The position numbers and the translations under genes were made by a program. Positions 8,892-16,969 of a stretch of DNA of 64,000 nucleotides are shown here, in pieces. The notes below the pieces were generated by a model. That model did not search any database and was not told where the DNA came from. It saw only the letters and a list, made by a program, of their open reading frames with translations. The DNA is taken from the NCBI GenBank assembly GCA_016182605.1, contig JACPGE010000056.1:92964-156963 (forward strand), read 5' to 3'. The stretch is from Candidatus Hydrogenedentota bacterium (lineage in GTDB: Bacteria > Hydrogenedentota > Hydrogenedentia > Hydrogenedentales > JAEUWI01). The number at the start of each line of letters is the position of its first letter. The stretch's first letter is position 1.

Positions 8892-9975
8892 TGCCACGGG
8901 CCATGGCCTCGGTCTCCAATCCCGTAGACTCCTCCGGGGCGGCCGGTCCAAGGGGGAGGGCGGGGTCCTCGTCTGGAACAAGAAGCTGCGCCATAAGGGA
9001 CTCCATGGGGACTTCGTCCCAGACGCCCATAGCCTCGAATTTCTGTTGCCGTGCAGCGAGGGTGTAGGCGCCCTGGGCGGCGCGTTCGAGGAAGAGGCCA
9101 ATCGCATCGGATAGTACGGCAGCGGCTCCTTCGGGGTTGCGGTGGGCGCCGCCTTCGGGCTCGGGGAGAATCCGGTCGATCACCCCCAGCTCCTTCAGGT
9201 CCGCCGCGGAGACCCGCAATGCGGAAGCGGCCAGCTCCTTCTTCTCGGCGTCGCGCCAGAGAATTTCGGCGCAGCGCTCTGGGGGGCAAATCATGTAGAC
9301 GGCATGCTCGAACATGAGGACCTCGTCGCCCATGGCAATGGCCAAGGCGCCGCCGCTCCCGCCTTCGCTGAGGATGACGGAAAGCATGGGGGTATTCAGG
9401 CGCGAGCATTCGAGGAGGTTGTTGGCAATGGCCGGACCCTGACCGCGTTGTTCCGCCTCGATTCCCGGGTGGGCGGCCGGGGTGTCGACGAAGGAGACCA
9501 CGGGATAGCCCAGGCGTTCGGCGAGCTTCATGATGCGCAGCGACTTGCGGTAGCCTTCGGGGTGCGCCATGCCGAAGTTGCAGCGCACCTTTTCGTCGGT
9601 GCTCACACCCTTCTGCTGTCCTATCACGAAAATGGTCTGCCCGTTGAAGCGGCCGATGCCGCAGATCATGGCGGGATCGTCGCCCGAATTGCGATCCCCG
9701 TGCAGTTCGATGAAGTCGTCCAGGATGCGGGAAGTGTAATCCAGCATGCGGGGGCGCAGGGGGTGCCGGGCCAGTTGAACCCGTTCCCAGGCAGTTATCC
9801 CGCCGAAGACGGCTTTTTCGCGATCGCGGAGCTGCTGCTCCACTTTCGCCCGTTCTTCCGGGGATTCGGTGGCCTCGATAATTTCGCGCAATTCAAACAG
9901 GGGCTTCTCAAAGGGCAGTATCTGCTCTGAGTTCCCTTGGGAGCGTTTCTTGGTCAAGGTTTCAGCCTTTATCAC
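8884..9975 (-). CDS. accA: Acetyl-CoA carboxylase, carboxyltransferase alpha subunit
   Basis: A 363-aa AccA, which with AccD transfers the carboxyl group from biotin to acetyl-CoA in the first step of fatty-acid synthesis. Landmarks: FEKPLFELREIIE at the N-terminus, RPRMLDYTSRILDDFIELHGDR, GQQKGVSTDEK, FVDTPAAHPGIEAE and EGGSGGALAIAMGDEVLM. It is somewhat longer than usual because of an acidic and Pro-rich C-terminal tail of about 45 residues. The GTG at 9975 lacks a clear ribosome site; a TTG six codons in, preceded by AAAGG, is an alternative. accD is not in the window. Confidence 0.94.
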   Translation of the reverse strand: MIKAETLTKKRSQGNSEQILPFEKPLFELREIIEATESPEERAKVEQQLRDREKAVFGGITAWERVQLARHPLRPRMLDYTSRILDDFIELHGDRNSGDDPAMICGIGRFNGQTIFVIGQQKGVSTDEKVRCNFGMAHPEGYRKSLRIMKLAERLGYPVVSFVDTPAAHPGIEAEQRGQGPAIANNLLECSRLNTPMLSVILSEGGSGGALAIAMGDEVLMFEHAVYMICPPERCAEILWRDAEKKELAASALRVSAADLKELGVIDRILPEPEGGAHRNPEGAAAVLSDAIGLFLERAAQGAYTLAARQQKFEAMGVWDEVPMESLMAQLLVPDEDPALPLGPAAPEESTGLETEAMARGSE

Positions 9976-10185
9976 GTGTCATTGGGTTTTCGCTGCATTG
10001 TGCGGCCGTGCGGGCCGGAAGGGAGGGGCCGGCTGCCCGGGGAGTAAAGCAGGCGCGTAAGTGGGCCCTTTTTGAGGGCACGCAATGCAAGGAAAACGGT
10101 CCGTTGGTTAACTCAGGCCATCTTAGCAATATTGTCCGGTGAAAATGTAGCAAAAAGGCGGCGTGCGAACCAAGCCGGATAAAAA

Positions 10186-10226
10186 TTTTCCCGGATGGTC
10201 AGTCGTCAGACGATCATCCGGGAAAA
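10186..10226 (-). terminator. Rho-independent terminator of the half-LIM microprotein gene
   Basis: A perfect 12-bp inverted repeat (10186-10197 with 10215-10226) and a 17-nt loop. Read on the minus strand, the stem ends in a run of T. It sits about 50 bp past the stop of the 45-aa gene. Confidence 0.75.
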
Positions 10227-10278
10227 GGATCCTGAATCAGACGTTCAGAATCGGGCTTGCGGGATAGTGCGATTGGGG

Positions 10279-10416
10279 CTAGACCGTTTCCAGTACTTCG
10301 CCGAAGTATTCCTGATAGCATTCGGTGTGCCAGTATTCTTCATCGACCTCAATCGCTTCGTTCAGTTCGAACAAAATAACGTCGATCTGTTCATTACACA
10401 ATGTGCATCTGTGCAT
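10279..10416 (-). CDS. 45-aa microprotein with half-LIM zinc-binding pattern
   Basis: The protein starts MHRCTLCNEQIDV and contains EEYWHTECYQEYF. Cysteines C4 and C7, with H30 and C33, give C-x2-C-x22-H-x2-C, the pattern of one zinc knuckle of a LIM or treble-clef domain. The rest is acidic. The ATG at 10416 has an excellent GGAGGTG ribosome site, and the frame could extend 45 codons upstream only through AT-rich non-coding sequence. It has its own promoter (10475-10503) and terminator (10186-10226), so it is monocistronic. I do not recognise the family; zinc-mediated protein or nucleic-acid contact is inference. Confidence 0.7.
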   Translation of the reverse strand: MHRCTLCNEQIDVILFELNEAIEVDEEYWHTECYQEYFGEVLETV

Positions 10417-10866
10417 GATGCAATCACCTCCATTTCGAAAAATTTTGTACGCCGAGTAGCGTAATCTTGGCGGGCTTTTACCATATCTGTAGGGGAAAGT
10501 CAAGTGTTTGGCGTGGATTTTTTTTAAAATCAAAACTATTTGTGGGAACAAGATTGCGATTTAGGTGTGGTTATACGTGATAAGACATTGGGGTATAATG
10601 GTTTAAGTAAATTGTTCCATATGGGCGCATTTTTCGTAAAGCGGGATTTATGGCCCGCGTAAATCCTAGAAAAACCTGCATAAAACCCCTCCTCATTTCT
10701 GCAAAAATTCCCGGATCCCAGGCCGTCTCCCCACCTCAAAAAACCATTCGGGCGAGGGAAGGAAATGGGGCGGAATCCGGAATGGGTTTTGGAGCGGTGC
10801 ATCCAGGAGTCTCGCCAGGGGATTTCCGGTGGGCGTATTCCCGCCGGAATTCTCCCCCCGGGGCGC
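10417..10866. other. AT-rich intergenic region
   Basis: This 450-bp stretch holds the promoter of the microprotein and a markedly AT-rich segment (about 10500-10640). An isolated TATAAT on the plus strand (10594-10599) has no convincing -35 box or downstream gene. No coding sequence is supported. Confidence 0.5.
10475..10503 (-). promoter_or_regulatory. Sigma-70-type promoter of the half-LIM microprotein
   Basis: On the minus strand, TTGACT (10503-10498), a 17-bp spacer, then TAAAAG (10480-10475). The predicted transcript would have a leader of about 50 nt before the ATG at 10416. Confidence 0.55.
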
Positions 10867-11724
10867 TCAGGGGTGGAGTGTCAAGTCCGCCACTACGGGA
10901 ACGTGATCGGAGGGAAAGCGTCCATTCTCGCTATAGCCGAGCGAGGCACAGCGTTTTGCCGTGACGTCACCCATGTACAGGACCCAGTCAATGCGTGCGC
11001 CGTCTTCTTTTGGGGCGCCGAAGCCGCCAAAAGTGCCCTGGGTGCCGGAAAGCTGGGGCGCGGTACGCCAGGCATCCTTGAAGCCGCCGTCGCTCAGGGC
11101 TTTCCAGGGGGATTCGTCGTCGGTGCTGTTGAAATCGCCCGTCAAGAGCACCGGCTCTTTTTCCTGGACGATGCTCGCGGCCTTGGCGGCAAGCAAGATA
11201 CCGCTCTGTTTGCGGGCTTCCTGGCCTCGGTGATCGAAGTGGGTGTTGAAATGGTAGAAGGTGGCGCCGGAGGGGCCATGGAGAAAGCGCGCCCAGGTGG
11301 CAATCCGCGGCAGGCTGGAATCCCAGGATTTGGAGCCGGGCACTTCGGGGGTTTCAGAGAGCCAAAAGGTGCCGGTCTTGAGGGGGCTGAAATGTTCTTT
11401 CTTGTAGAGGATGACTGTGGTCTCTCCTCCGCCGGTGGCCTCTCTACCCATTCCAAGCCATTGGTAGTTGGGAAGTTGGGAGACGATGTAGCCGGCCTGG
11501 AATAGGAGGCATTCCTGCAGCCCGAGGAGATCGGGGTCCTCGGACTGGATGGCCCGGGTGAGGACTTCCTTGCGCTTTTCCCAGGCGTTTTCCCCGTCCT
11601 TGGCGGTGCCATAGCGCACATTGAAGCTCATGATCTTCAGATCGAGGGGGGCAGCGTGCGCGGGCAGGGTAGGGAAAGCGGCGAAGGCGGCGAGGAGGCA
11701 GCAGAGGGTGGTGGGGCGAAGCAT
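10867..11724 (-). CDS. Exported endonuclease/exonuclease/phosphatase (EEP) family protein
   Basis: A 285-aa protein with a signal peptide (first 24 residues, ending AHA). The EEP motifs are LKIMSFNVRYGTA, LLGLQECLLFQ, FNTHFDHRG, LLTGDFNST, and a terminal PSDHVPVVADL, supplying the metal-binding Asn/Glu and catalytic Asp/His residues. Family members cleave phosphodiesters of nucleic acids, phosphoinositides or sphingomyelin; the substrate here is unknown, but export suggests extracellular or periplasmic phosphate scavenging. AGGAG lies 10 nt before the ATG. It is divergent from the acyl-CoA ligase gene. Confidence 0.88.
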   Translation of the reverse strand: MLRPTTLCCLLAAFAAFPTLPAHAAPLDLKIMSFNVRYGTAKDGENAWEKRKEVLTRAIQSEDPDLLGLQECLLFQAGYIVSQLPNYQWLGMGREATGGGETTVILYKKEHFSPLKTGTFWLSETPEVPGSKSWDSSLPRIATWARFLHGPSGATFYHFNTHFDHRGQEARKQSGILLAAKAASIVQEKEPVLLTGDFNSTDDESPWKALSDGGFKDAWRTAPQLSGTQGTFGGFGAPKEDGARIDWVLYMGDVTAKRCASLGYSENGRFPSDHVPVVADLTLHP

Positions 11725-11962
11725 AAGTTCGGGACTCCTGATCGTTGCAGAGGCCGTAAAGTTTTGCCCACCCTAATCAAGTGGCGCTTGCATGATCAAG
11801 TTCTCCGGTACCGGGCCGCCGGGATGTCTTATACGGTGTCTTCGATACTGGGTGAGGGTATGGCCGGGCTTGCGGTGCCGGGATCTTCTGCTTATGATGG
11901 GTGCGCTGAAGGGTGACGTGCGAACTATCAATGGCAGTAACGATATGCAGGAGGATGTGTTT

Positions 11963-13588
11963 ATGGACGGGCTGATGATGGATTTTCCGTTGACGCTGGA
12001 TCTGGTGCTGCGGCGCGCGGAGCAGCATTTTCATCACAAGGAGATAGTAACGCGGATGCCGGGGAAGGGCTGGCACCGCTACACCTATGGGGAGATGGCG
12101 GTGCGGGCCAAGCGCCTGGCGCTGGCGCTGCAGTCGGCGGGCATCAAGGAGGGGGATTGCGTGGCTACGCTGTGCTGGAACCATTACCGGCATCTGGAAG
12201 CCTATATTGGCGTGCCCGTGATAGGCGCCGTGCTTCATACCCTCAATCTGCGGCTTCATCCGGACGACCTGGCGTATATCGCGTCCGACGCGCGCGACCG
12301 CATGGTGATTGTGGACGAGTCGCTCCTGCCCTTGCTGAACCAGTTCAAGGATGCGGTGGGCTTTGAGAAGATTATCGTGGTGACGGAGCAGGGGGTGGCC
12401 CCGGACGGGATGGAGGACTACGAAGCTTTTATAGCGCCGTTCGAGGCGGCGGACTATGTGCAGATTCCGCTGAGGGAAAACATGGCCGCCGGGATCTGCT
12501 ATACTTCCGGCACCACGGGCAAACCCAAGGGGGTTGTCTATTCGCATCGTTCCAACGTGCTGCATTCCATCGGGGCGGGCCTGGAATCGGGCATTGGTTT
12601 GAGCGAACGGGACACGCTGCTGCCTGTGGTGCCGATGTTTCACGCGAACTCCTGGGGCCTGCCCTATGCGGCCTTGATGCTGGGGCCCAAACTGGTCTTT
12701 CCCGGGCCCTACCTCGATGGGGAAACGCTATTGGATGGATTCGCGTCAGAGCGTGTGACCGTGAGTGCGGGGGTGCCCACGGTGTGGAACGCGCTGCTCG
12801 CCACGCTTGCGGTGAAAAAGGACGACTACGATCTGCGCTGTCTGCGCAAACTCATTGTGGGTGGTTCCGCCGTGCCGGTGAGCATGATCCAGGCTTTCGA
12901 TGAGAAATATGGCATTGGCGTGGTGCAGGCCTGGGGGATGACGGAGCTTTCGCCGGTGGGGACGGTTTCGAACCTCACCAGTGCGCTGCTGGAGGCCCCG
13001 AAGGCGGATCAGTATCTCTACCGCGCGATGCAGGGCACGCCCATGCCCCTGGTGGAGATTCGAGCGCGCGGCGATGCGGGGCTGGCCGCTTGGGACGGCG
13101 AGACGATGGGCGAGTTGGAGGTGCGGGGCCCCTGGATTTCAAGCGCGTATTTGAACCGTCCCGATGCAGCCGATCGCTTTACGGAAGACGGCTGGTTCAA
13201 GACGGGCGATATTGTGACCATCGATCCCGTGGGTTATATCAAGATTCAGGATCGCAGCAAGGATTTGGTGAAATCCGGCGGCGAGTGGATTAGCAGTGTG
13301 GATCTGGAGAATACGATCATGGGGCATGAAGACGTGGCTGAGGCCGCGGTCATCGCGGTGCCGCATCCCAAGTGGGATGAGCGTCCGCTTGCGGTGGTGG
13401 TGCGGCGTGCGGGATCCTCGCTGGACGAGGCCACCTTACGGTGCTACCTGGCGGAGCGCGTGGCGAAATGGTGGATCCCGGACGCGATTGTGTTTGTGGA
13501 GGAGATCCCGAAGACCAGTGTCGGGAAGTTCAAGAAGACCGCCTTGCGGGAACAATTTTCGGAGTATCAATTTCAGCAATCGAACTAG
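11963..13588 (+). CDS. Fatty-acid/carboxylic-acid CoA ligase (AMP-forming)
   Basis: A 541-aa member of the ANL superfamily. The intact P-loop YTSGTTGKPKG, the WGMTELSPVG segment, the DGWFKTGDI motif, the hinge IQDRSKDLVKSGGEWIS and the C-terminal SVGKFKK lysine motif are all present, so it should form acyl-AMP and then acyl-CoA. It most resembles medium/long-chain acyl-CoA synthetases. The ATG at 11963 has AGGAGG 8 nt upstream. The stop codon TAG lies inside a perfect hairpin (13585-13622). The catalytic residues contrast sharply with those of the second ligase-like protein at 32.6-34.1 kb. Confidence 0.92.
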   Translation: MDGLMMDFPLTLDLVLRRAEQHFHHKEIVTRMPGKGWHRYTYGEMAVRAKRLALALQSAGIKEGDCVATLCWNHYRHLEAYIGVPVIGAVLHTLNLRLHPDDLAYIASDARDRMVIVDESLLPLLNQFKDAVGFEKIIVVTEQGVAPDGMEDYEAFIAPFEAADYVQIPLRENMAAGICYTSGTTGKPKGVVYSHRSNVLHSIGAGLESGIGLSERDTLLPVVPMFHANSWGLPYAALMLGPKLVFPGPYLDGETLLDGFASERVTVSAGVPTVWNALLATLAVKKDDYDLRCLRKLIVGGSAVPVSMIQAFDEKYGIGVVQAWGMTELSPVGTVSNLTSALLEAPKADQYLYRAMQGTPMPLVEIRARGDAGLAAWDGETMGELEVRGPWISSAYLNRPDAADRFTEDGWFKTGDIVTIDPVGYIKIQDRSKDLVKSGGEWISSVDLENTIMGHEDVAEAAVIAVPHPKWDERPLAVVVRRAGSSLDEATLRCYLAERVAKWWIPDAIVFVEEIPKTSVGKFKKTALREQFSEYQFQQSN

Positions 13589-13622
13589 CAGCCCGTGTTC
13601 GAGTTTTGCAACGGGCTGCTAG
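13585..13622. repeat. AGCAGCCCG hairpin repeat, copy 1 (contains the ligase stop codon)
   Basis: A perfect 11-bp stem CTAGCAGCCCG/CGGGCTGCTAG and a 16-nt loop with a GTTCGAGTTTTGCAA core. The TAG stop of the ligase is within the left arm. A near-identical copy in inverse orientation is at 22432, with degenerate relatives at 58280 and 59212. It may act as a terminator or be a small palindromic mobile element. Confidence 0.7.
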
Positions 13623-13727
13623 GGTGGATGCCCAAGCGCGGAAACGATCCGGCAGGCGATCCCGGCCGCCGCTTGTGTAGCATATCGCCGCGAAGGGTAT
13701 GGGCGCCTTGTCCGGAAAAGCGATCAC

Positions 13728-15305
13728 TTGGATAGATTGAACAAATTGCGATCTTGGCAGGTCATGCGGGATCGAAGACGGAACCAGTATGGACGGGCCG
13801 CCGTGGTGGGGCTGGGCGCGGGCGCAGCGGCCCTGCTCTTTCAGCGATCTCTGGCGTTTTCCGAAGAGTTGCGAACGTCGTTGCTTTCCTGGCTCCAGCT
13901 CTTCCACCCCAGTTGGGGCTGGATAGTCTTGCCGCTCATTGGTGGCGTCTGTGGCGCCTTCGTGGGGTGGCTGACCACCCGGTTTGCCCCCGAGGCTGCA
14001 GGGAGCGGCATCCCGCATGTGAAGGGCGTGCTCATGCACGTCCACACCATGTCGTGGCGCCGCGTGCTCCCGGTCAAGTTCGTGGGCGGGGTACTTTGCA
14101 TTGGCGCGGGTTTCTCGCTGGGGCGCGAGGGCCCGACGGTGCAGATGGGCGCGGCGGTTGGAAAGTTGATCGCGGATCTACTGAAGGTGCCGGCAAAGGC
14201 CGCGCCGCGTCTGATGGCCTGTGGCGCTGGAGCGGGGCTGGCGGCAGCCTTCCACGCGCCCCTGGCGGGCTTCATTTTCACCATAGAGGAATTGCAGCGC
14301 GAATTCTCCACCCTCACGTACATCATGGCGCTGATAGCTGCGGTTGTCGCGGATATCATTACGACCTCCATCTGGGGCAGCGAGAATGTGTTTCAGGCCA
14401 CCGGGTTTCCCGCAGCTCCATTGTCTTCGCTGCCGGTCTGCGCCGCGATCGGGCTGATCGCAGGGGTATGCGGCGGCGGCTTCAACAAGTCGCTACTTCT
14501 GGTACAGCACTTGAACGGTACCCGCCTTAAAGCCCCGGCGTGGGCGCGGGCCGGGGTGGTTGGAGTGCTGGTTGGTCTGGTGGCCTGGTGCTTGCCTGAA
14601 GTGTGCGGGGGAGGCCATGAGATCACGAAGCAGATGCTGCATGGCACGTCGGTACTTTCGGATTCGATGGGCTTCCTTGTCTTGCTCTTCGCCGGGAAAT
14701 TTCTGTTGACCCTGCTTTCGTATGGCTCCGGAGTGCCCGGCGGTATTTTTGCGCCGATGCTTGTGATGGGCGCCAGCGTGGGGCTGATCGCGGGGAATGC
14801 CGTGTGGAGCGTGTTCCCTGGATTGGCTCCCGTGCCGGAATCTTTTGTGGCCATAGGGATGGCGGCGTTCTTTTCCGCGGTGGTGCGCGCGCCGCTCACG
14901 GGCATTGTGCTCGTGCTGGAGATGACCGGCGACTACCATCAATTGCTCCCCTTGATCACGGGGTCGCTCTTCGCGGTGGTCGTGGCGGAGCGCATGGGCA
15001 CGGAACCGATTTACGACGCGTTGCTCGAGGCGGACATCAACCGCCGTCAGCCGGATGTGCCGGCGCATCGTGAGCCTGTGCTGCTGGAGTTTGTTATTCA
15101 AGACGGCTCCGAAATGGATGGAAAGCCCATAAGGGAGATTCCCATCCCGGAGCGCTGTCTCTTCGTCACCATTACGCGGCAGGGGAATGATCTGTTACCC
15201 AATGGGGAAACGGTGCTTCAGCGGGGGGATCACGTTACCGCGGTTTTGAGTGGAGCGGGCGCGGCGGATGCGGTGGTGCGCCTCTTGCCGCTCAGCAAGG
15301 CCTGA
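13728..15305 (+). CDS. ClC-type chloride/proton antiporter with C-terminal RCK_C-like domain
   Basis: A 525-aa membrane protein. The selectivity-filter motifs are GSGIPHVKG (central Ser), GREGPTVQMG (gating Glu) and GSGVPGGIFAPML. FTIEELQREF supplies the proton-pathway glutamate and the late GTEPIYDALLE the filter tyrosine, so it looks like a Cl-/H+ exchanger rather than a channel. The last 90 residues form a TrkA_C-like regulatory domain (FVIQDGSEMDGKPIREIPIP; LQRGDHVTAVL). The start is TTG at 13728; an ATG 12 codons later is possible. It converges on the lipoprotein gene, 8 bp away. Confidence 0.9.
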   Translation: MDRLNKLRSWQVMRDRRRNQYGRAAVVGLGAGAAALLFQRSLAFSEELRTSLLSWLQLFHPSWGWIVLPLIGGVCGAFVGWLTTRFAPEAAGSGIPHVKGVLMHVHTMSWRRVLPVKFVGGVLCIGAGFSLGREGPTVQMGAAVGKLIADLLKVPAKAAPRLMACGAGAGLAAAFHAPLAGFIFTIEELQREFSTLTYIMALIAAVVADIITTSIWGSENVFQATGFPAAPLSSLPVCAAIGLIAGVCGGGFNKSLLLVQHLNGTRLKAPAWARAGVVGVLVGLVAWCLPEVCGGGHEITKQMLHGTSVLSDSMGFLVLLFAGKFLLTLLSYGSGVPGGIFAPMLVMGASVGLIAGNAVWSVFPGLAPVPESFVAIGMAAFFSAVVRAPLTGIVLVLEMTGDYHQLLPLITGSLFAVVVAERMGTEPIYDALLEADINRRQPDVPAHREPVLLEFVIQDGSEMDGKPIREIPIPERCLFVTITRQGNDLLPNGETVLQRGDHVTAVLSGAGAADAVVRLLPLSKA

Positions 15306-15313
15306 GCGGGGTT

Positions 15314-15745
15314 TCAGGCGGGAGGCGTCTCCTCATGCGGGGACGGTTCTACTGCGGACGCTGGCTCGAATTTCTTGTCGCGCAGTTCGCCCGATTGGAA
15401 ACCCAGCCGCAACACGGAACCGTCCTTGAAGCGCCAGATGCGCCACTGCGTGTGCGCCGGGCGCCGGTATTCGCCGTCCCCCGGATCATAAGCGGACTCT
15501 GTTTCATCCTCCGGGCGGCCAATCTGTTCGAGGCAGGTTTCGTAGGTGTAGCCGAAGAAGAGGTTTTGGAAAACCGCGTCCGGCAGGGATTCAATGAATC
15601 CCACGGGCTTGGCCTCTTCCGGGGCGATCTCGACCGGGGGTGGTGGAGGCGGCTCGGGCTTCTTGCACCCGGCAAGGAGGGGCAGGGCGCAAGCGCACAC
15701 GGCGAGAAGCCGAAGCATCGAATTCCTGCTGCGCGGACTGCTCAT
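15314..15745 (-). CDS. Small proline-rich lipoprotein
   Basis: A 143-aa protein with signal peptide and lipobox LLAGC, followed by a KKPEPPPPPPVE linker that would span from the membrane. A compact domain follows (FIESLPDAVFQNLFFGYTYE, QWRIWRFKDGSVLRLGF). The family is not recognised. The ATG at 15745 has AGGA upstream and lies 5 bp from the stop of the GGDEF gene, so both are probably co-transcribed. An ATG nine codons inside is an alternative start. Confidence 0.75.
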   Translation of the reverse strand: MSSPRSRNSMLRLLAVCACALPLLAGCKKPEPPPPPPVEIAPEEAKPVGFIESLPDAVFQNLFFGYTYETCLEQIGRPEDETESAYDPGDGEYRRPAHTQWRIWRFKDGSVLRLGFQSGELRDKKFEPASAVEPSPHEETPPA

Positions 15746-15750
15746 GCCCG

Positions 15751-16794
15751 TTATCCCATGCCCGCCAGTTCCACGCGATTGCGGCCCAGTTCCTTGGCTT
15801 CGTAGAGGGCCTTGTCGGCGGCTTCCACCACTTCGCGTGGGGCGCCGTAAGAGTCATCGAACGTGGCCACGCCGATGCTGGTGGTGACCGAGAGTTCTTT
15901 GGCGCCCACGCCGAGAAACACGTGGTCACGAATGCGCTTGCAGAGTTTGTTTGCGAGCATCGACGCCTCTTCCATCTCCGTCTGCGGAAGTATGACTGCC
16001 ATTTCCTCGCCACCATAGCGGCAGCAAATGTCGCTCTGGCGCGTGTTCTTCTTGATCAAGTGGGCAAACTGCTTGAGCACCTCGTCGCCGGTCTGGTGGC
16101 CATGGGTGTCGTTGAATTTCTTGAAGTGGTCAATGTCGAAGAGCAGCAGTGAAAAAACCCGCTCGTAGCGCTGTGCTGCAGCGAATTCTTCCTCCAGCCG
16201 GAGATCGAAATAGCGCCGCACATACAATCCGGTGAGGCCGTCGTTGACCGCCAGCGCATAGAGCTGTGCATTGTGAATCGCAATGGCTATCTGGGAACCC
16301 AACTGGTGGTAAAAATGGGCGTCGTCCGTGGCGAAGGGCTGTTCGTCCAGGCGTCCCTGAAGCAGCATGACCCCGAGCGGTTCGCCCTTTGCGATCAGCG
16401 GGATATAGACCTCTGGCTGCGGGATGTCGTTCACCAGGATGACCGCGTGGTTGGCAATGGCATCTCCGAAATGACTCCCCTCCCGGGGGACCGCGTCCTC
16501 CTCGAGGCGGCTCGCGGTAATGAGGTCGCTGCCATACTTCGCGATCAGGGGCTGGAGCGTGTCTTCCTTTGGGCGAAACTCATAGATCGTGATGCGGCGC
16601 ACGTCCAGCGCGCCGTGGACCACATTGGCCACGATGGGCAGGGTCTCTGCGAGTTCCAGAGAGGCGTTCACCGCCAGGGAGATTTCCCGGAGGGTGGAAA
16701 GCTGATCCACCTGCCGCACCAATTGCATGGTGCGCCGGTACAGGGCCTCAAAGTCGGCGCCGGGGCCCGTACTATGATCGGCATGTTGCGGCAC
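15751..16794 (-). CDS. GAF-GGDEF diguanylate cyclase
   Basis: A 347-aa protein. A GAF sensor domain covers roughly residues 30-175 and a GGDEF domain the rest (NDGLTGLYVRRYFD, LLFDIDHFKKFNDTHGHQTGDE, RYGGEEMAVILP). The active-site loop reads GGEE, an accepted active variant, so it should make cyclic di-GMP. No transmembrane segment was seen. The start is GTG at 16794, backed by a strong GGAGGAG site 7 nt upstream; the 82-codon upward extension is rejected. It is probably transcribed with the downstream lipoprotein. Confidence 0.9.
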   Translation of the reverse strand: MPQHADHSTGPGADFEALYRRTMQLVRQVDQLSTLREISLAVNASLELAETLPIVANVVHGALDVRRITIYEFRPKEDTLQPLIAKYGSDLITASRLEEDAVPREGSHFGDAIANHAVILVNDIPQPEVYIPLIAKGEPLGVMLLQGRLDEQPFATDDAHFYHQLGSQIAIAIHNAQLYALAVNDGLTGLYVRRYFDLRLEEEFAAAQRYERVFSLLLFDIDHFKKFNDTHGHQTGDEVLKQFAHLIKKNTRQSDICCRYGGEEMAVILPQTEMEEASMLANKLCKRIRDHVFLGVGAKELSVTTSIGVATFDDSYGAPREVVEAADKALYEAKELGRNRVELAGMG

Positions 16795-16969
16795 AGGTTT
16801 CTCCTCCGCTAGAAGGTAGCATAACACCGTCCTGAAGGAAAAATCCGCCCTATTCTTCCGCGCGCAAGAAGAAGTATTTGTGAGCGCGGCGGATTTCGCC
16901 GGGGATGGGGCCGGGGCGCTATAATGCCGAAGTGACGACGCGGGCGCCGGGCGCAACACCCTCAACCCC

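Noticed and set aside
10594-10599. Plus-strand TATAAT as a promoter
   Set aside because: No acceptable -35 box and no plus-strand gene follows.
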